From Burkholderiales bacterium (GTDB lineage Bacteria > Pseudomonadota > Gammaproteobacteria > Burkholderiales > Burkholderiaceae_C), in assembly GCA_016000265.1 (NCBI GenBank), contig JAECRL010000001.1, positions 62,001-126,000 of the forward strand: a DNA stretch of 64,000 nt, in the 5' to 3' direction. The position numbers and the translations under genes were made by a program. Numbering within the stretch: the stretch's first letter is position 1; every line of letters begins with the position of its first letter. This document shows positions 51,785-63,960 of the stretch, one piece after another. Below the pieces are notes generated by a model. It was not told the origin of the DNA. It worked only from the letters and a program-made list of their open reading frames with translations, and did not search any database.

Positions 51785-53778
51785 CCGCCGAGCTCGGGCA
51801 AGTTGCCCTCATCCTGGCCTTGGGCCTGGCCTGGCTGCAAGGCGTTCTGCCGTTGTGGGGCGCCCACCGGCAAGACGCGCGACTCATGGCCCTGGGGCGT
51901 TCACTGGCACTCGGTCAGTTCCTGCTGGTGGCCCTGGCATTCGGCCTGCTGGTGCACGCCTTCGTGGCCATGGACTGGTCGGTGGCTTACGTCTCGCACA
52001 ACGCCAACTCGATGCTGCCCTGGCCCCTGCGCGTGGCGGCCACCTGGGGCGGACACGAGGGCTCGCTGCTGCTGTGGCAGCTGATGCTGTCGGGCTGGAC
52101 CCTGGCCGTGGCCCGCTTCAGTCGCAGCCTGCCCGACGACACCGTCGCCCGCGTGCTGGGCGTGCTGGGCCTGCTCAGCGTGGGCTTTCTGAGCTTCACG
52201 CTGTTGACGTCCAACCCGTTTGATCGCAGCCTGCCCGCGCCGCTCGATGGCCGCGACCTCAACCCGTTGCTGCAGGACCCGGGCATGATCTTCCACCCGC
52301 CCTTGCTGTACATGGGCTACGTGGGCCTGTCGGTGGCGTTTGCCTTCGCCATCGCGGCGCTGCTGGCCGGGCGGCTCGATGTGGCCTGGGCGCGCTGGTC
52401 GCGTCCGTGGACGCTGGCGGCATGGTCCTTCCTGACCCTGGGCATCTTGTTGGGCAGCTTCTGGGCCTACTACGAGCTGGGCTGGGGCGGATGGTGGTTC
52501 TGGGATGCGGTCGAGAACGCCTCCTTCATGCCCTGGTTGGTGGCCACGGCCCTGATCCATTCGCTGGCCGTCAGCGAAAAGCGCGGCAGCTTCAAGAACT
52601 GGACGGTGCTGTTGGCCATCCTGGCCTTCTCGCTGTCCTTGTTGGGCACCTTCCTCGTTCGCTCCGGTGTGCTGACGTCGGTGCACGCCTTCGCCAGCGA
52701 CCCCGAGCGGGGCCTCTACATCCTGGTCTTCCTGCTCGTGGTCATCGGGGGGGCGCTGGGTCTGTACGCCTGGCGTGCGCCCAGCGTTGGCTTGGGTGGA
52801 CGCTTCGGCCTGTTCTCGCGCGAGTCGCTGCTGCTGCTCAACAACGTCTTCCTGGTGGTGTCGGCCGGCACGGTGCTGCTGGGCACGCTCTACCCGCTGG
52901 CGCTGGACGCACTCGGTGGCGGCAAGATCTCGGTGGGGCCGCCGTACTTCGAAGCCGTCTTCGTGCCTTTGATGCTGCCGCTCTTGTGGCTGATCGGCGT
53001 GGGGCCCTTCGTGAGCTGGAAGCAGGGTTCGTGGGCCGGCGCATGGGGAGAATTGCGTGGCGTGTTCTTCGTCAGCCTGGGCGTGACGGCCCTGTTGTCG
53101 CTCGCCCTGTGGGTGAGTGCGCGCGGGTCCGTGGGCTTGAGCGTGGGCCTGCTGCTGGCGGTCTGGGTCACGCTGGCCACCGTGCACCTGGCTGGCCAGC
53201 GCCTGTCGGCCGGTGCGCCACAGCAGGGCTGGCGCCAGCGTGGGCGGGCCATCCCGTTGGGCTTCTGGGGCATGGTCGTGGCGCACCTGGGCGTTGGCGT
53301 CTTCGTGGCTGGTGTGACGTTGGTGCGGGGCCTCGACCAGGCCCAGGACGCCAGCCTGCGCGAAGGCCAGCAGGTCACGGTGGGCGAGCACGTCTTCGCC
53401 TTCCAGTCCCTGGAGAAGGGCAAGGGCCCGAACTACATCTCCGCGCGCGCCACCTTCGAGGTCAGCCGTGGCGGCCGCGTGGTGGCCACCTTGCACCCCG
53501 AAAAGCGCCTGTACGTGGTGCAGCGCATGCCCATGACCGAAGCCGCCATCGACCGGGGCTTCACGCGCGACCTGTATGTCTCGCTGGGTGAGGCCGCACC
53601 CGATGGCACCTGGGGCGTGCGCGTGCAGGTCAAGCCCTTCATGGGCTGGGTGTGGGCCGGCTGCCTGGTCATGGCCCTGGGTGGCGCGCTGGCCGCCGCC
53701 GACCGCCGCCTGCGCAAGCCGGTGCCGCGTGCGCTGTCCGCCTGCATCCCCGCCGCCCCGGCTGTGCTCGCGACCTGA
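51781..53778 (+). CDS. ccmF: Cytochrome c heme lyase subunit CcmF
   Basis: A 665-residue integral membrane protein with about fifteen helices. The WWxWD-type motif is [20 protein letters not shown]. Likely heme b or heme c ligand His residues are in the segments [36 protein letters not shown] and the later [13 protein letters not shown] large periplasmic domain near the C-terminus (about 520-625) precedes the last helix. CcmF transfers heme from CcmE to apocytochrome with CcmH and CcmI. Length agrees with the family. Confidence 0.97.
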   Translation: MTAELGQVALILALGLAWLQGVLPLWGAHRQDARLMALGRSLALGQFLLVALAFGLLVHAFVAMDWSVAYVSHNANSMLPWPLRVAATWGGHEGSLLLWQLMLSGWTLAVARFSRSLPDDTVARVLGVLGLLSVGFLSFTLLTSNPFDRSLPAPLDGRDLNPLLQDPGMIFHPPLLYMGYVGLSVAFAFAIAALLAGRLDVAWARWSRPWTLAAWSFLTLGILLGSFWAYYELGWGGWWFWDAVENASFMPWLVATALIHSLAVSEKRGSFKNWTVLLAILAFSLSLLGTFLVRSGVLTSVHAFASDPERGLYILVFLLVVIGGALGLYAWRAPSVGLGGRFGLFSRESLLLLNNVFLVVSAGTVLLGTLYPLALDALGGGKISVGPPYFEAVFVPLMLPLLWLIGVGPFVSWKQGSWAGAWGELRGVFFVSLGVTALLSLALWVSARGSVGLSVGLLLAVWVTLATVHLAGQRLSAGAPQQGWRQRGRAIPLGFWGMVVAHLGVGVFVAGVTLVRGLDQAQDASLREGQQVTVGEHVFAFQSLEKGKGPNYISARATFEVSRGGRVVATLHPEKRLYVVQRMPMTEAAIDRGFTRDLYVSLGEAAPDGTWGVRVQVKPFMGWVWAGCLVMALGGALAAADRRLRKPVPRALSACIPAAPAVLAT

Positions 53779-53783
53779 TCACC

Positions 53784-54326
53784 ATGAGCCGCTTCTTCCT
53801 CCCCCTCGTATTCTTCCTCGTGCTGGCGGCCACGCTGGCCGTGGGCCTTCGGCACAGCGGTGAGGCCGGCGACCCGCAGGCCTTGCCCTCGCCCCTGGTC
53901 GGTCGCCCCGTGCCGGCGTTCGACCTGCCCGTGCTGGACGACGGCGAGCGGCGCTTTCAGCCGAGGCAGCTCGCCGGCCAGGTCTGGGTGCTCAACGTGT
54001 GGGCTTCCTGGTGCGCGCCCTGCCGCGAAGAACACCCCTTTTTGCTGGAGCTGGCCCGGCAGCAGCAGGTTCCGCTGGTGGGCTTCAACCACCAGGAAAA
54101 GCCCGAACAAGGTCGTGCCTGGTTGAGCCGCTTGGGCAACCCCTATCGCTTGACCGTCACCGACCCGAGTGGCCGAACGGGCCTGGACCTGGGTGTCATC
54201 GGCGTGCCGGAGACCTTCGTCATCGACAAGGCGGGGCGGGTGCGCCACAAGCACGCCGGCCCCTTGACGCCCGAGGTCTGGCGCGACGAACTGCAGCCGC
54301 TGATCAAGGAGTTGCAAGGTGCGTGA
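53784..54326 (+). CDS. ccmG: Thioredoxin-like protein CcmG/DsbE
   Basis: A 180-residue membrane-anchored thioredoxin-fold protein. The N-terminal helix is FFLPLVFFLVLAATLAVGLR. The active site is NVWASWCAPCREEHPFL, and GVPETFVIDKAGRVRHKHAG is the conserved GVPE segment with cis-Pro. It keeps apocytochrome or CcmH cysteines reduced and is itself reduced by a DsbD-type protein. It begins 5 bases after ccmF. The last 8 bases overlap ccmH. Confidence 0.96.
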   Translation: MSRFFLPLVFFLVLAATLAVGLRHSGEAGDPQALPSPLVGRPVPAFDLPVLDDGERRFQPRQLAGQVWVLNVWASWCAPCREEHPFLLELARQQQVPLVGFNHQEKPEQGRAWLSRLGNPYRLTVTDPSGRTGLDLGVIGVPETFVIDKAGRVRHKHAGPLTPEVWRDELQPLIKELQGA

Positions 54327-54861
54327 GCGTCGTCGTCTTGGGGTGCGGTGGGGCGTGGTGTGCGCCCTGGTTTGGGTCTTGGTGGGCGCCTGGGGTGGAC
54401 CGTGGGGTGTGGCCCAGGCCAACACCGCGCCGCCGAGCGGGCCCGAACTGGAGGCTCGCACCAACCGCCTGGCCGCCGAGCTGCGTTGCCTGGTCTGCCA
54501 GAACCAGACCATCGCCGACTCGCAGGTCGAGCTGGCTGTGCAGCTCAAACGCGAGGTGCGCGAGCAGCTGGCGCGCGGCGAGAGCGAGGCCGCGGTGCGC
54601 GACTTCATGGTCCAGCGCTATGGCGACTTCGTGCTCTACCGCCCGCCCTGGCGCGAAGGCACGCTGGCGCTGTGGCTGGGCCCGCTGTTCTTGCTGCTGG
54701 CGGGCCTGGGTGGCTTGCTGTGGCACCTGCGCGAGCGGGCGCGCGGGCTGGGCGCCCCCGACTCCCTCAACAACCCCGATTCCGCCTTTGATTCCGCCTG
54801 GCCTGACGACACCGACGGCCAGCCGCTGCCCCCTCGAACCTCAACCGGCCCCAAGCCATGA
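54319..54861 (+). CDS. ccmH: Cytochrome c maturation protein CcmH (CycL type)
   Basis: A 180-residue periplasmic thiol protein. The signal peptide ends near VAQAN. The redox motif is AAELRCLVCQNQTIADSQ (C-L-V-C-Q-N-Q), and YGDFVLYRPPW precedes a membrane helix (LWLGPLFLLLAGLGGLLWHL). It corresponds to the N-terminal half of E. coli CcmH; the TPR half is a separate gene (ccmI). The start is GTG 54319 with AAGGAG upstream. It has a longer, acidic and Pro-rich tail than usual. Confidence 0.95.
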   Translation: MRERRRLGVRWGVVCALVWVLVGAWGGPWGVAQANTAPPSGPELEARTNRLAAELRCLVCQNQTIADSQVELAVQLKREVREQLARGESEAAVRDFMVQRYGDFVLYRPPWREGTLALWLGPLFLLLAGLGGLLWHLRERARGLGAPDSLNNPDSAFDSAWPDDTDGQPLPPRTSTGPKP

Positions 54862-55634
54862 CGTCTTTCGTGATCCTGAGCCTGGCCTTGCTGGCCCTGG
54901 CCGCCAGCTTCGTGGCCTGGCCTTTGTTGAGCGCCCCGGCAGCGCAGGAGCCGCCCCGCTCGCCCCCACGCCGCCTGACCACCGCGGTGTTGCTGTTGGC
55001 GCTGGCCGCGGCCACGGTGGCCTTGTACGCGGCGGTGGGCACCCCCGCCGCCCTGGATGGACAGGTGCAGGCCGCCCCGCCCCGCGGACCGACCGAGGCC
55101 CAGGTCGCCGCGGCCGCGCCGGCCATGACCCCGCAGCAGGTCGAGGGCATGGTCTCGCGCCTGGCTCAGCGCCTGCAGAACCAGCCCGATGACGTGGCCG
55201 GCTGGCGCATGCTGATCCGTTCGTACGAAACCCTCGGGCGCTTCGAGGAGGCGGCTCAGGCGTACCAGCGCCTGTTCGCGCTCGAGGCCCCGGGCGCCGA
55301 TCAGCTCACCGAGTTCGCCGTCACGCTGGGCATGAGCCAGAACCAGACGCTGGCCGGTGAGCCCGAAGCCCTCATCAACCAGGCCCTCAAGCTGGAGCCC
55401 GATCACATCCAGGCGTTGGCCTTGTCGGGCAGCGCGGCCTTCGAGCGCCAGGATTACGCCCGCGCCATCGCACAGTGGCGCCACATCCTGCGCCTGACCC
55501 CGCCGGACGCCGAGGTGCGCGCGGGCATCGAGGGGCACATCGCGAAGGCGCAAGCGCTGGCGCAACAGCTGTCCCAGCCGGCCCGAGAGGTTCGTCCCTC
55601 AAGGGCGCCCGGTGAAAAGCTTTCCACCCAGTGA
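54858..55634 (+). CDS. ccmI: Cytochrome c maturation TPR protein CcmI (CycH)
   Basis: A 258-residue protein with two N-terminal membrane helices (about 1-22 and 40-60) and a periplasmic domain with TPR motifs at about 115-240 (WRMLIRSYETLGRFEEAAQA, ALINQALKLEPDHIQALALS). CcmI holds the C-terminus of apocytochrome c for the heme lyase. It overlaps ccmH by 4 bases and is the last ccm gene. The N-terminal module is shorter than in alpha-proteobacterial CycH. Confidence 0.9.
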   Translation: MTSFVILSLALLALAASFVAWPLLSAPAAQEPPRSPPRRLTTAVLLLALAAATVALYAAVGTPAALDGQVQAAPPRGPTEAQVAAAAPAMTPQQVEGMVSRLAQRLQNQPDDVAGWRMLIRSYETLGRFEEAAQAYQRLFALEAPGADQLTEFAVTLGMSQNQTLAGEPEALINQALKLEPDHIQALALSGSAAFERQDYARAIAQWRHILRLTPPDAEVRAGIEGHIAKAQALAQQLSQPAREVRPSRAPGEKLSTQ

Positions 55635-55650
55635 ACTCAGGAACCCGACC

Positions 55651-56553
<903 letters not shown>

Positions 56554-56623
56554 TTCACCGGGGTCGTCGAGCCGCCTCGTGGCCCCTTGTTCGCAGACCC
56601 CTTGTTTCATCAGGAGAACCAAC

Positions 56624-56914
56624 ATGTCCCTTCGTCCCTTGCAAGACCGCCTCATCGTTCGACGCAGCGAGCCCGAACGCAAGACCGCCAGCGGCATCGT
56701 CATCCCCGACTCGGCCGGCGAGAAGCCCGAACAGGGCGAGGTCATCTCGGTGGGCCCGGGCAAGCGCAACGACCGCGGCGACTTCGTGGCCCTCAACGTC
56801 AAACCGGGCGAGCGCATCCTGTTTGGCAAGTACGCCGGCCAGACCGTCAAGGTCGACGGCGAGGAGCTGCTGGTCATCCGCGAAGACGACGTGCTCGCCG
56901 TGATCCAGGCCTGA
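56624..56914 (+). CDS. groES: Co-chaperonin GroES
   Basis: A 96-residue Gro[22 protein letters not shown], the mobile loop [20 protein letters not shown], and [20 protein letters not shown] all match. AGGAGA lies 9 bases before the ATG at 56624. No CIRCE inverted repeat and no clear heat-shock sigma promoter was found upstream. It forms the lid for the GroEL encoded 48 bases downstream. Confidence 0.95.
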   Translation: MSLRPLQDRLIVRRSEPERKTASGIVIPDSAGEKPEQGEVISVGPGKRNDRGDFVALNVKPGERILFGKYAGQTVKVDGEELLVIREDDVLAVIQA

Positions 56915-58600
<1,686 letters not shown>

Positions 58601-58615
58601 GGCGCGGGCCCTGTC

Positions 58616-58646
58616 GCCGCAGGCCATGGCGACCATGACCTGCGGC
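58616..58646 (+). terminator. Strong hairpin after groEL, possible terminator
   Basis: GCCGCAGG-x-CATGG and CCATG-x-CCTGCGGC pair over 13 positions with one C-A mismatch and a 3-base loop, starting 16 bases after the groEL stop. The T-run after it is weak. A second hairpin (GACCCGC/GCGGGTC) follows at 58663-58685. Either may end the transcript or mark the junction with the remnant gene. Confidence 0.45.
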
Positions 58647-58701
58647 TGGCTCTTGCCCCACGGACCCGCTCGCCAGTCGCGGGTCGCTCCCTGCCTCTCG
58701 C

Positions 58702-59187
58702 TCAGATGTTCACGACGCTGCCGTCAAAGCGCGTGAAGCGGAAGCCCTCGAAGGGCTCTTTGAAGGTCTTGCTTTCATCGCGCAGCAAGGCGATGGCGAC
58801 TTCTTCGCCCAGCGCCAGCGAGGCCGCTGCGTCCGAGCGCCAGTGGATGCCGGCCCCGTTGCGACCTTGACCGAGGTGGGTGGCGAGCTTGTTGAGTTCC
58901 CCGCCGATGGTCAGGGGCGCGCCCGTGTACGGGATGAGTCGCGTGGGGTCGCTGGGGTCGGTCTGAACCGGGTTGGGCACGAGGGCGTTCTCATCGAAGA
59001 AGGCCTTCAACAGCGTGGCCTGCACCGCTGCGCTGATGGAGGCGCCGCCGGGGTAGGAGCTGTGGATGGGCGCGCCTTCCGGGTCGGCGCTCGACAGCAG
59101 GGGGGTGCCGAATTGGCTGATGTTGCGGCTGACGGCTTCCGACTGCAGGACCTGGGCGTGCAGCGGATGGGGCACCTGCGCCGCCAT
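58702..59187 (-). pseudogene. Remnant of a vanadium-dependent haloperoxidase (C-terminal fragment)
   Basis: Only about 161 residues remain of a family normally 450-700 long. VPHPLHAQVLQSEAVSRNIS, PIHSSYPGGASISAAVQATL, and GRNGAGIHWRSDAAASLALG correspond to the C-terminal part. The last of these holds the vanadate-coordinating His. The acid-base His of the P-x-G-H motif is Ala here (YPGGAS), and the N-terminal helices and other vanadate ligands are gone. No suitable ribosome site or N-terminus exists upstream, as the FadL stop is 80 bases away. This is a decayed gene, probably left by a deletion. Confidence 0.7.
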
Positions 59188-59268
59188 CCACGACGCGCTC
59201 GACCACGCCGATGCCTTGCGTGAGCGATGGCGCCGGGGTGAGCTGCTGCCCGTGTGGAGCGAGCCTGA

Positions 59269-60600
59269 TCAGAACTTCCTGCCCCAGGCCACGCCGAAGG
59301 TGTTTTGCTTCATGCGCACGTCCACCTCGCCACCGCCAAGCAGCGACGGGATGGACCCTTGCCCCGACACCGCCTTGCTGAAGGCGTGGGCCGCGTAGCC
59401 GGTCAGCTCCGATTGGGCGTTGACCCGCCAGGTGAAGCCCGCCGTGATGTGGTCTTGCACCACGCCCGGCGCCAGGATGTTGAAGAAGGTCTGGTCACGG
59501 GGAATGGGCTGCTCGGCGTGGCTGTAGCCGGCGCGCAGGGTCCATGCGTCGGAGTGGCGATAGACCGCACCCAGCTTGATGACGGAGACGTCCTGCCAGC
59601 CAAAGCCCGGGCCCGCCGATTCGCCCAGCTTCTTGCCGCTCAGCAGCGGCGCCAGCGGGTTGCCCACGGCGCGCGTGTTGCTGTAGTCGATGCGTTGGTA
59701 GTCGGCCGCCAGCTGCACGGCCGGCGTGGCCTGCCACGACGCGCCCAGGCCCCAGGTGGCCGGGATGTCGAAGTTGCCGTCGCCGGCGAACAGGCCACGG
59801 TAGCGGTCGAACTGGCCACGCACGCTGGAGGCCCAGCTGAAGCCCACCTTGATCTCGGGCGTCAGCTGGCCCAGCCAGCCCAGGCGCAGGCCCGCGCCGT
59901 TGCTCGTGTCGCTGCCGCGGTTCGTCACGTTGCCCGGTGAGGCCGAGAAGTTGCCGTTGTCAAAGGCTTGCAGGCCTTCGGCCGAGAAGCGCTGGTGAAC
60001 CAGGTTGAGCGCCACGCCCAGGCTGTGTGTCTCATTGACCCGGTAGGACAGCGCAGGCGAGACGTAGAGCTGCTCCAGGTTCACGCCTGCCTGGCCCTGT
60101 CCCCCGATGGCGGCGAAGGGGTTGCGCTCGTACCCCGTGTTCATGCCGCCGTTGCCGTAAACCGCCAGGCCGGCGCTCAGGCCGCCCGTCAGCTGGCGCG
60201 TGTAGCCGAATTCGGGGATCCAGAAGTTCTTCTTGCTGTCGCCGCTGTACGTGCCGTTGAAGCCCGGCACCGGGCTGCCGCTGACGGTGGCCTCGCGCTC
60301 CGGGCGGAACAGGGAGACGCCCACGTCCAGGCGGCTGCCCAGGTGCGAGATGCCGGCCGGGTTGGCGGCGATCACCAGCGCGTCTTGCGGCAAGGCAATG
60401 GCCACGCCCGCCGTGCCCAGGGCCTGGGCGCCGTAGCCATGCGAGAAGTAGCCGTTGGTGGCGTGTGCGCTGAGGGGCAGCAGCGACAACAAGGGCGCCA
60501 CCGACAGGCAGGCGGCGATCAGGCCAGGCGATCTCTGGCGCGGGGTGGAGAGGGCGTGGCGGGCGGCATCGTGGGGGGGTGCGTGGCTGGTGCGGATCAT
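59269..60600 (-). CDS. FadL/TodX-type outer-membrane transport protein
   Basis: A 443-residue barrel of the OMPP1/FadL/TodX family, which admits hydrophobic compounds such as long-chain fatty acids or aromatics through the outer membrane. The signal peptide (SVAPLLSLLPLSAHA) is followed at once by the hatch-domain motif TNGYFSHGYGAQALGTAGVA and DALVIAANPAGISHL. The C-terminus ends in Phe (GVAWGRKF). The signal has a long basic n-region, so a shorter start is possible. It probably has its own promoter; the neighbours are remnants. Confidence 0.92.
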   Translation of the reverse strand: MIRTSHAPPHDAARHALSTPRQRSPGLIAACLSVAPLLSLLPLSAHATNGYFSHGYGAQALGTAGVAIALPQDALVIAANPAGISHLGSRLDVGVSLFRPEREATVSGSPVPGFNGTYSGDSKKNFWIPEFGYTRQLTGGLSAGLAVYGNGGMNTGYERNPFAAIGGQGQAGVNLEQLYVSPALSYRVNETHSLGVALNLVHQRFSAEGLQAFDNGNFSASPGNVTNRGSDTSNGAGLRLGWLGQLTPEIKVGFSWASSVRGQFDRYRGLFAGDGNFDIPATWGLGASWQATPAVQLAADYQRIDYSNTRAVGNPLAPLLSGKKLGESAGPGFGWQDVSVIKLGAVYRHSDAWTLRAGYSHAEQPIPRDQTFFNILAPGVVQDHITAGFTWRVNAQSELTGYAAHAFSKAVSGQGSIPSLLGGGEVDVRMKQNTFGVAWGRKF

Positions 60601-60667
60601 GAACTGCTCGGACTGGGTTGGTGATGAGGAGGAGGGGAGGGGGAGGCTGAGGCTGAGGAGCAGGCCA

Positions 60668-61080
60668 TCAGCTGCCGTATTTCACCGAGCAGCCATGGGG
60701 TTGCGTGCTGGCCTGCGCGACCTTCTGGCCGCTGGTCAGCGCCTGCAGCGCGTTCTTCACGTGGGGCTCGGCGCGGGCGATGTCTTCGATGCGGCTGGAG
60801 GGGATGCTGTCGATGCCGCCCTTGTAGGCCAGGCGACCTTGCGCATCGACGATGAAGATGTGCGGCGTGGTGCGGGCGCCGTACTGCTTGCCGATGGCGC
60901 CCTGGGGGGCAGCACCACGATCTTGCCTGAGTGGTCGCTCAGGCTGATGGGCTTGCCGTGGGCGTCTTGCGCCGTGAAGGCGGGGGCGGGTTGCTGCAGT
61001 TCCACGGCCTGGGCGCTCAGGCTCCAGGTGCCGAGGACCAGGGTGGTGACCAGTGCGAGGGTGAGGGTTCTGCGTTGCAT
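60668..61080 (-). pseudogene. Exported thioredoxin-like/redoxin gene broken by internal deletion and frameshift
   Basis: The first 57 or so codons give a signal peptide (LALVTTLVLGTWSLSAQAVE) and QQPAPAFTAQDAHGKPISLS, ending at GKIVVL. The family then continues only in another frame, from QGAIGKQYGARTTPHIFIVD to the end (HGCSVKYGS). The 60-70 residues that should lie between, including the redox-active Cys region, are absent. The junction is at a run of six G at 60904-60909. It lies 17 bases after the dsbD-like gene and must once have formed an operon with it. An assembly fault is the alternative. Confidence 0.75.
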
Positions 61081-61097
61081 GGAGGCTCCTGAGGGGT

Positions 61098-63368
61098 TCA
61101 TGGACGGGGTGAAGGCGCCCGCGCGAGTTCGGCGATGGCCAACCGCACGGTCTCGGGGGTCAGCACCTGCGGCAAGACCACGGCCGGCAGGCTCGGGTTG
61201 GCCGGAAACAGCAGGTACAGGGGCACCCCGCTGCGGCCGAACTGCGCCAGCACGCGGGTGATCTCGGGGTTCTGGTTGGTCCAGTCGCCCTTGAGGTAGG
61301 TGACGCCGTGTGCGCGCAAGGCCTGTTGCACCGAGTCCTGGTTCAGCGCCACGCGCTCGTTGACCAGGCAGGTGATGCACCACGCGGCGGTGAAGTTCAC
61401 GAACACCGGCTTGCCTTCGGCGCGCAGCGCGTCGAAGCGGGCTTGTGTGAAGGGCTGCCACGTCGCTTGCGCGCCCACCTGGGCGTTGACCGGTGTGGCC
61501 GCCGAGGCGGGCGCGTCGAGTTGCTGCAGGGCCCAGGCCGCGGCCCCGGTGCCGCTCAGCAGCACGGTGGACGCCAGCCACGCGCCCCGTTTTTGCCAGC
61601 GCAGGGAGGCCACCTGCGCACTGCCGTGGATCCACGCGGCCAACCCGATCAGCAGCATGCCGCCCAGGCCGATGGCCACCGCGTTGGGCCCGCCTTGTTG
61701 GGCCAGCACCCAGATCAACCAGGTGGCCGCGGCGAACATCGGAAAGGCCAGGGCCTGTTTGAAGCGCTCCATCCAGGCCCCGGGGCGCGGCAGGGCGCGC
61801 TGCAGCGCGGGCCACAGGCTCAGCAGCAGGTAAGGCGCAGCCAGGCCCAGCCCCAGCGAGGTGAACACGCCCACCACCACGACGGGGGGTTGGGTCAAGG
61901 CGTAGCCCACGGCGCTGGCCATGAACGGCGCGGTGCAGGGGGTGGCCACCACCGTGGCCAGCACGCCGGTGAAGAAGCTGCCGGCCAGCCCATCGCGTGT
62001 GGCCAGCTGGTCGCCCACACCGGTCAGCGAGTGGCCGAAGCTGAAGACCCCCGCCAGGTTCAGCCCCACGCCGAACAGCAAGGAGGCCAGCAGCAGCACG
62101 AACACGGGCGACTGGAACTGGAAGCCCCAGCCGATTTCATGGCCCGAGGCCTGCAGCGCCAGCAGCGCCGCGGCCAAGGCGACGAAGCTCAGCACCACGC
62201 CTGCGGTGTAGGCCCCACCGTGAGCGGCTCGTTGCCAGGTGCTGCGCTCGGGGTGCTGCAGCAAGGACAAGGCCTTGATGGACAGCACCGGGAAGACGCA
62301 AGGCATCAGGTTGAGGATGAGACCGCCCACGAAGGCCAGGCCCAGCGCGGCCCCCAGTCCCAGGAGGTCGATGTCGATGTCGATACCGGCGCCGGCGGCG
62401 GTGCGCCATTCAGGCGGAGCGGCCTGCACCGTCACCTGGATTTCGTGTCCTTCGTCGCCGATGCGAAGCACCCCCGCGAGCGGGGCGCCCTCCGACACCG
62501 GGGACTCACCGTGCGGCACCCTCAAGACGCTCAGGCCCGCCGAGGGGCTCAGCCTCACCTGCTGGGCGTCGTGTTGGCTGACGCCCCAGGTGTTGGCAAA
62601 AAAGTGCGTCTCGCGGCCTTGGCTGGCGTGCGCGGGCAAGCCGATGAACAGCGCCTGTTCGTCGCGCCAGGCTCGCGCCACCCAGCTGCCGTCGCCAGCC
62701 GGGCGGGGCAAGGCCCGGCGCGCCTGCGCCAGGGCGGCCGTGGCATCGGTGTCGGGCACCGAGCGGGCCGCCACGTCCAGGGGCAGTCGCAGCGTGGCTT
62801 GCTGCGGGATGCACACCTCCTTGCACACCAGCCAGTTCACCTGGGCCTGCAGCTCGATGCGCTGTCCCAAGGCTTGATCCGGCGGCACCTGAAGCCGCGC
62901 CAGCAGCGTGACGCGGCCCTCGTGTCCGTGGTTGGTCACCGGGCCGACGGCGATGCGTTGCGGGGTGGGCCACTGCAGGTCACCGGCCTGCCAGCCTGAG
63001 GGCAGCTGCCAGGCCACGGAGGTGGCCATGCCGGAGTCACCCGGGTTGCGCCAGTAGGTGTGCCAATGCGCAGCCAGGTCTTGCTGGATCCCGACGGTGA
63101 GCGCCTGGCCGGGTTGCACGACCCGGCTGTCGGCCAGCAGGCGCACGGCCACCTGCTCGGTGTGGGCCCGCGATGCATCGGTGGCGTCGGCGACGGCTTG
63201 GGGGCCGCTTGCCTGCGCGTGAGCGGGAGTCAGCCCGGTGAGCGTGACCAGCCAGGTGAGCAGCAGGGCGAGCAGCCGTGCGGCGCGCGTGGAGCGGCGT
63301 CGCTCACGGCAAGGCGACTTGAATGTGGCAAGGAAAGCGAAGGGGGGCATGCGGCGAGCGCGGCCCAA
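61098..63368 (-). CDS. dsbD: Thiol:disulfide interchange protein, DsbD/ScsB type
   Basis: A protein of about 756 residues (750 if the ATG at 63350 is used instead of TTG 63368; neither has a strong ribosome site). It passes electrons from cytoplasmic thioredoxin to periplasmic thiol proteins. The N-terminal exported domain has the Cys pair NWLVCKEVCIPQQ (about 175-187). The membrane domain has eight helices with Cys in LNLMPCVFPVLSIKALSL and VVATPCTAPFMASAVG. The C-terminal thioredoxin domain has NFTAAWCITCLVNERVA. The larger N-terminal domain resembles ScsB rather than E. coli DsbD. Candidate clients nearby are CcmG, CcmH and the peroxiredoxin. Confidence 0.92.
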   Translation of the reverse strand: MGRARRMPPFAFLATFKSPCRERRRSTRAARLLALLLTWLVTLTGLTPAHAQASGPQAVADATDASRAHTEQVAVRLLADSRVVQPGQALTVGIQQDLAAHWHTYWRNPGDSGMATSVAWQLPSGWQAGDLQWPTPQRIAVGPVTNHGHEGRVTLLARLQVPPDQALGQRIELQAQVNWLVCKEVCIPQQATLRLPLDVAARSVPDTDATAALAQARRALPRPAGDGSWVARAWRDEQALFIGLPAHASQGRETHFFANTWGVSQHDAQQVRLSPSAGLSVLRVPHGESPVSEGAPLAGVLRIGDEGHEIQVTVQAAPPEWRTAAGAGIDIDIDLLGLGAALGLAFVGGLILNLMPCVFPVLSIKALSLLQHPERSTWQRAAHGGAYTAGVVLSFVALAAALLALQASGHEIGWGFQFQSPVFVLLLASLLFGVGLNLAGVFSFGHSLTGVGDQLATRDGLAGSFFTGVLATVVATPCTAPFMASAVGYALTQPPVVVVGVFTSLGLGLAAPYLLLSLWPALQRALPRPGAWMERFKQALAFPMFAAATWLIWVLAQQGGPNAVAIGLGGMLLIGLAAWIHGSAQVASLRWQKRGAWLASTVLLSGTGAAAWALQQLDAPASAATPVNAQVGAQATWQPFTQARFDALRAEGKPVFVNFTAAWCITCLVNERVALNQDSVQQALRAHGVTYLKGDWTNQNPEITRVLAQFGRSGVPLYLLFPANPSLPAVVLPQVLTPETVRLAIAELARAPSPRP

Positions 63369-63479
63369 AAGGGGGCGCGCGCTCGCAGTCTGTCGAGTTC
63401 AGCGGCATCCGTGAAGCGCGTTTCTCGCATACGGATATGCCCTTCAACGGGACCCTCAAACAGCCCCTTGCCAGCCCCG

Positions 63480-63944
63480 TCAGTGACGGTGCTGGCCCAC
63501 CGGGTTGGTGCGGCGCTGCAGCCAGGCGCCGGCCAGCATGGCGGGCACCACCACCCAGGTCTCTGCGTTGCCGGCCAGCAGCCCGGCGAGGGCCGGGCCG
63601 GGGCAGTAGCCCGCCAGCCCCCAGCCGATGCCGAAGAGCGCGGCGCCCGTCAGCAGGCGTCGGTCGATGGCTTTGTTCTGCGGCAGGTGAAAGAGGTCGC
63701 CGCACACGGGGGCTGTGCGCCGCTTGAGCAGCTGAAAGCCGATGACGGTGACCCCCACCCCGCCACCCATCACGAAGGCCAGGCTGGGGTTCCAGGCGCC
63801 GGCCACGTCCAGGAAGGCCAGCACGGTCAGCGGGTCCATCATCCCCGACAGGGCCAGGCCCCAGCCAAAGAACAAGCCCGTGATCAGCGCGATGACCACG
63901 CCGTGCCAGGTGGGCGTTGCGGGTGCAGGTGCGTGTGGGGTCAT
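63480..63944 (-). CDS. YeeE/YedE-family sulfur-compound membrane protein (DUF6691-like half)
   Basis: A 154-residue inner-membrane protein with about four helices. GLFFGWGLALSGMMDPLTVL and FGIGWGLAGYCPGPALAGLL are the marks of the YeeE/YedE family; the Cys in GYCPGP is invariant and in the thiosulfate transporter YeeE handles the substrate. This short form usually occurs as one of two neighbouring half-size genes, often near sulfide or polysulfide genes. The end of the partner gene appears just upstream at the window edge. Confidence 0.9.
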   Translation of the reverse strand: MTPHAPAPATPTWHGVVIALITGLFFGWGLALSGMMDPLTVLAFLDVAGAWNPSLAFVMGGGVGVTVIGFQLLKRRTAPVCGDLFHLPQNKAIDRRLLTGAALFGIGWGLAGYCPGPALAGLLAGNAETWVVVPAMLAGAWLQRRTNPVGQHRH

Positions 63945-63960
63945 GGTGTGCTCCTGTGCA

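Noticed and set aside
56554-56623. CIRCE element before groES
   Set aside because: No TTAGCACTC / GAGTGCTAA-like arms are present in the 70 bases upstream.
63348-63435. Small dyad GCATA-CGGA-TATGC near 63429 as a third CysB-like box
   Set aside because: Only the GCATATCC part matches; the TTCGTT element and the -10 hexamer at 21 bases are absent.
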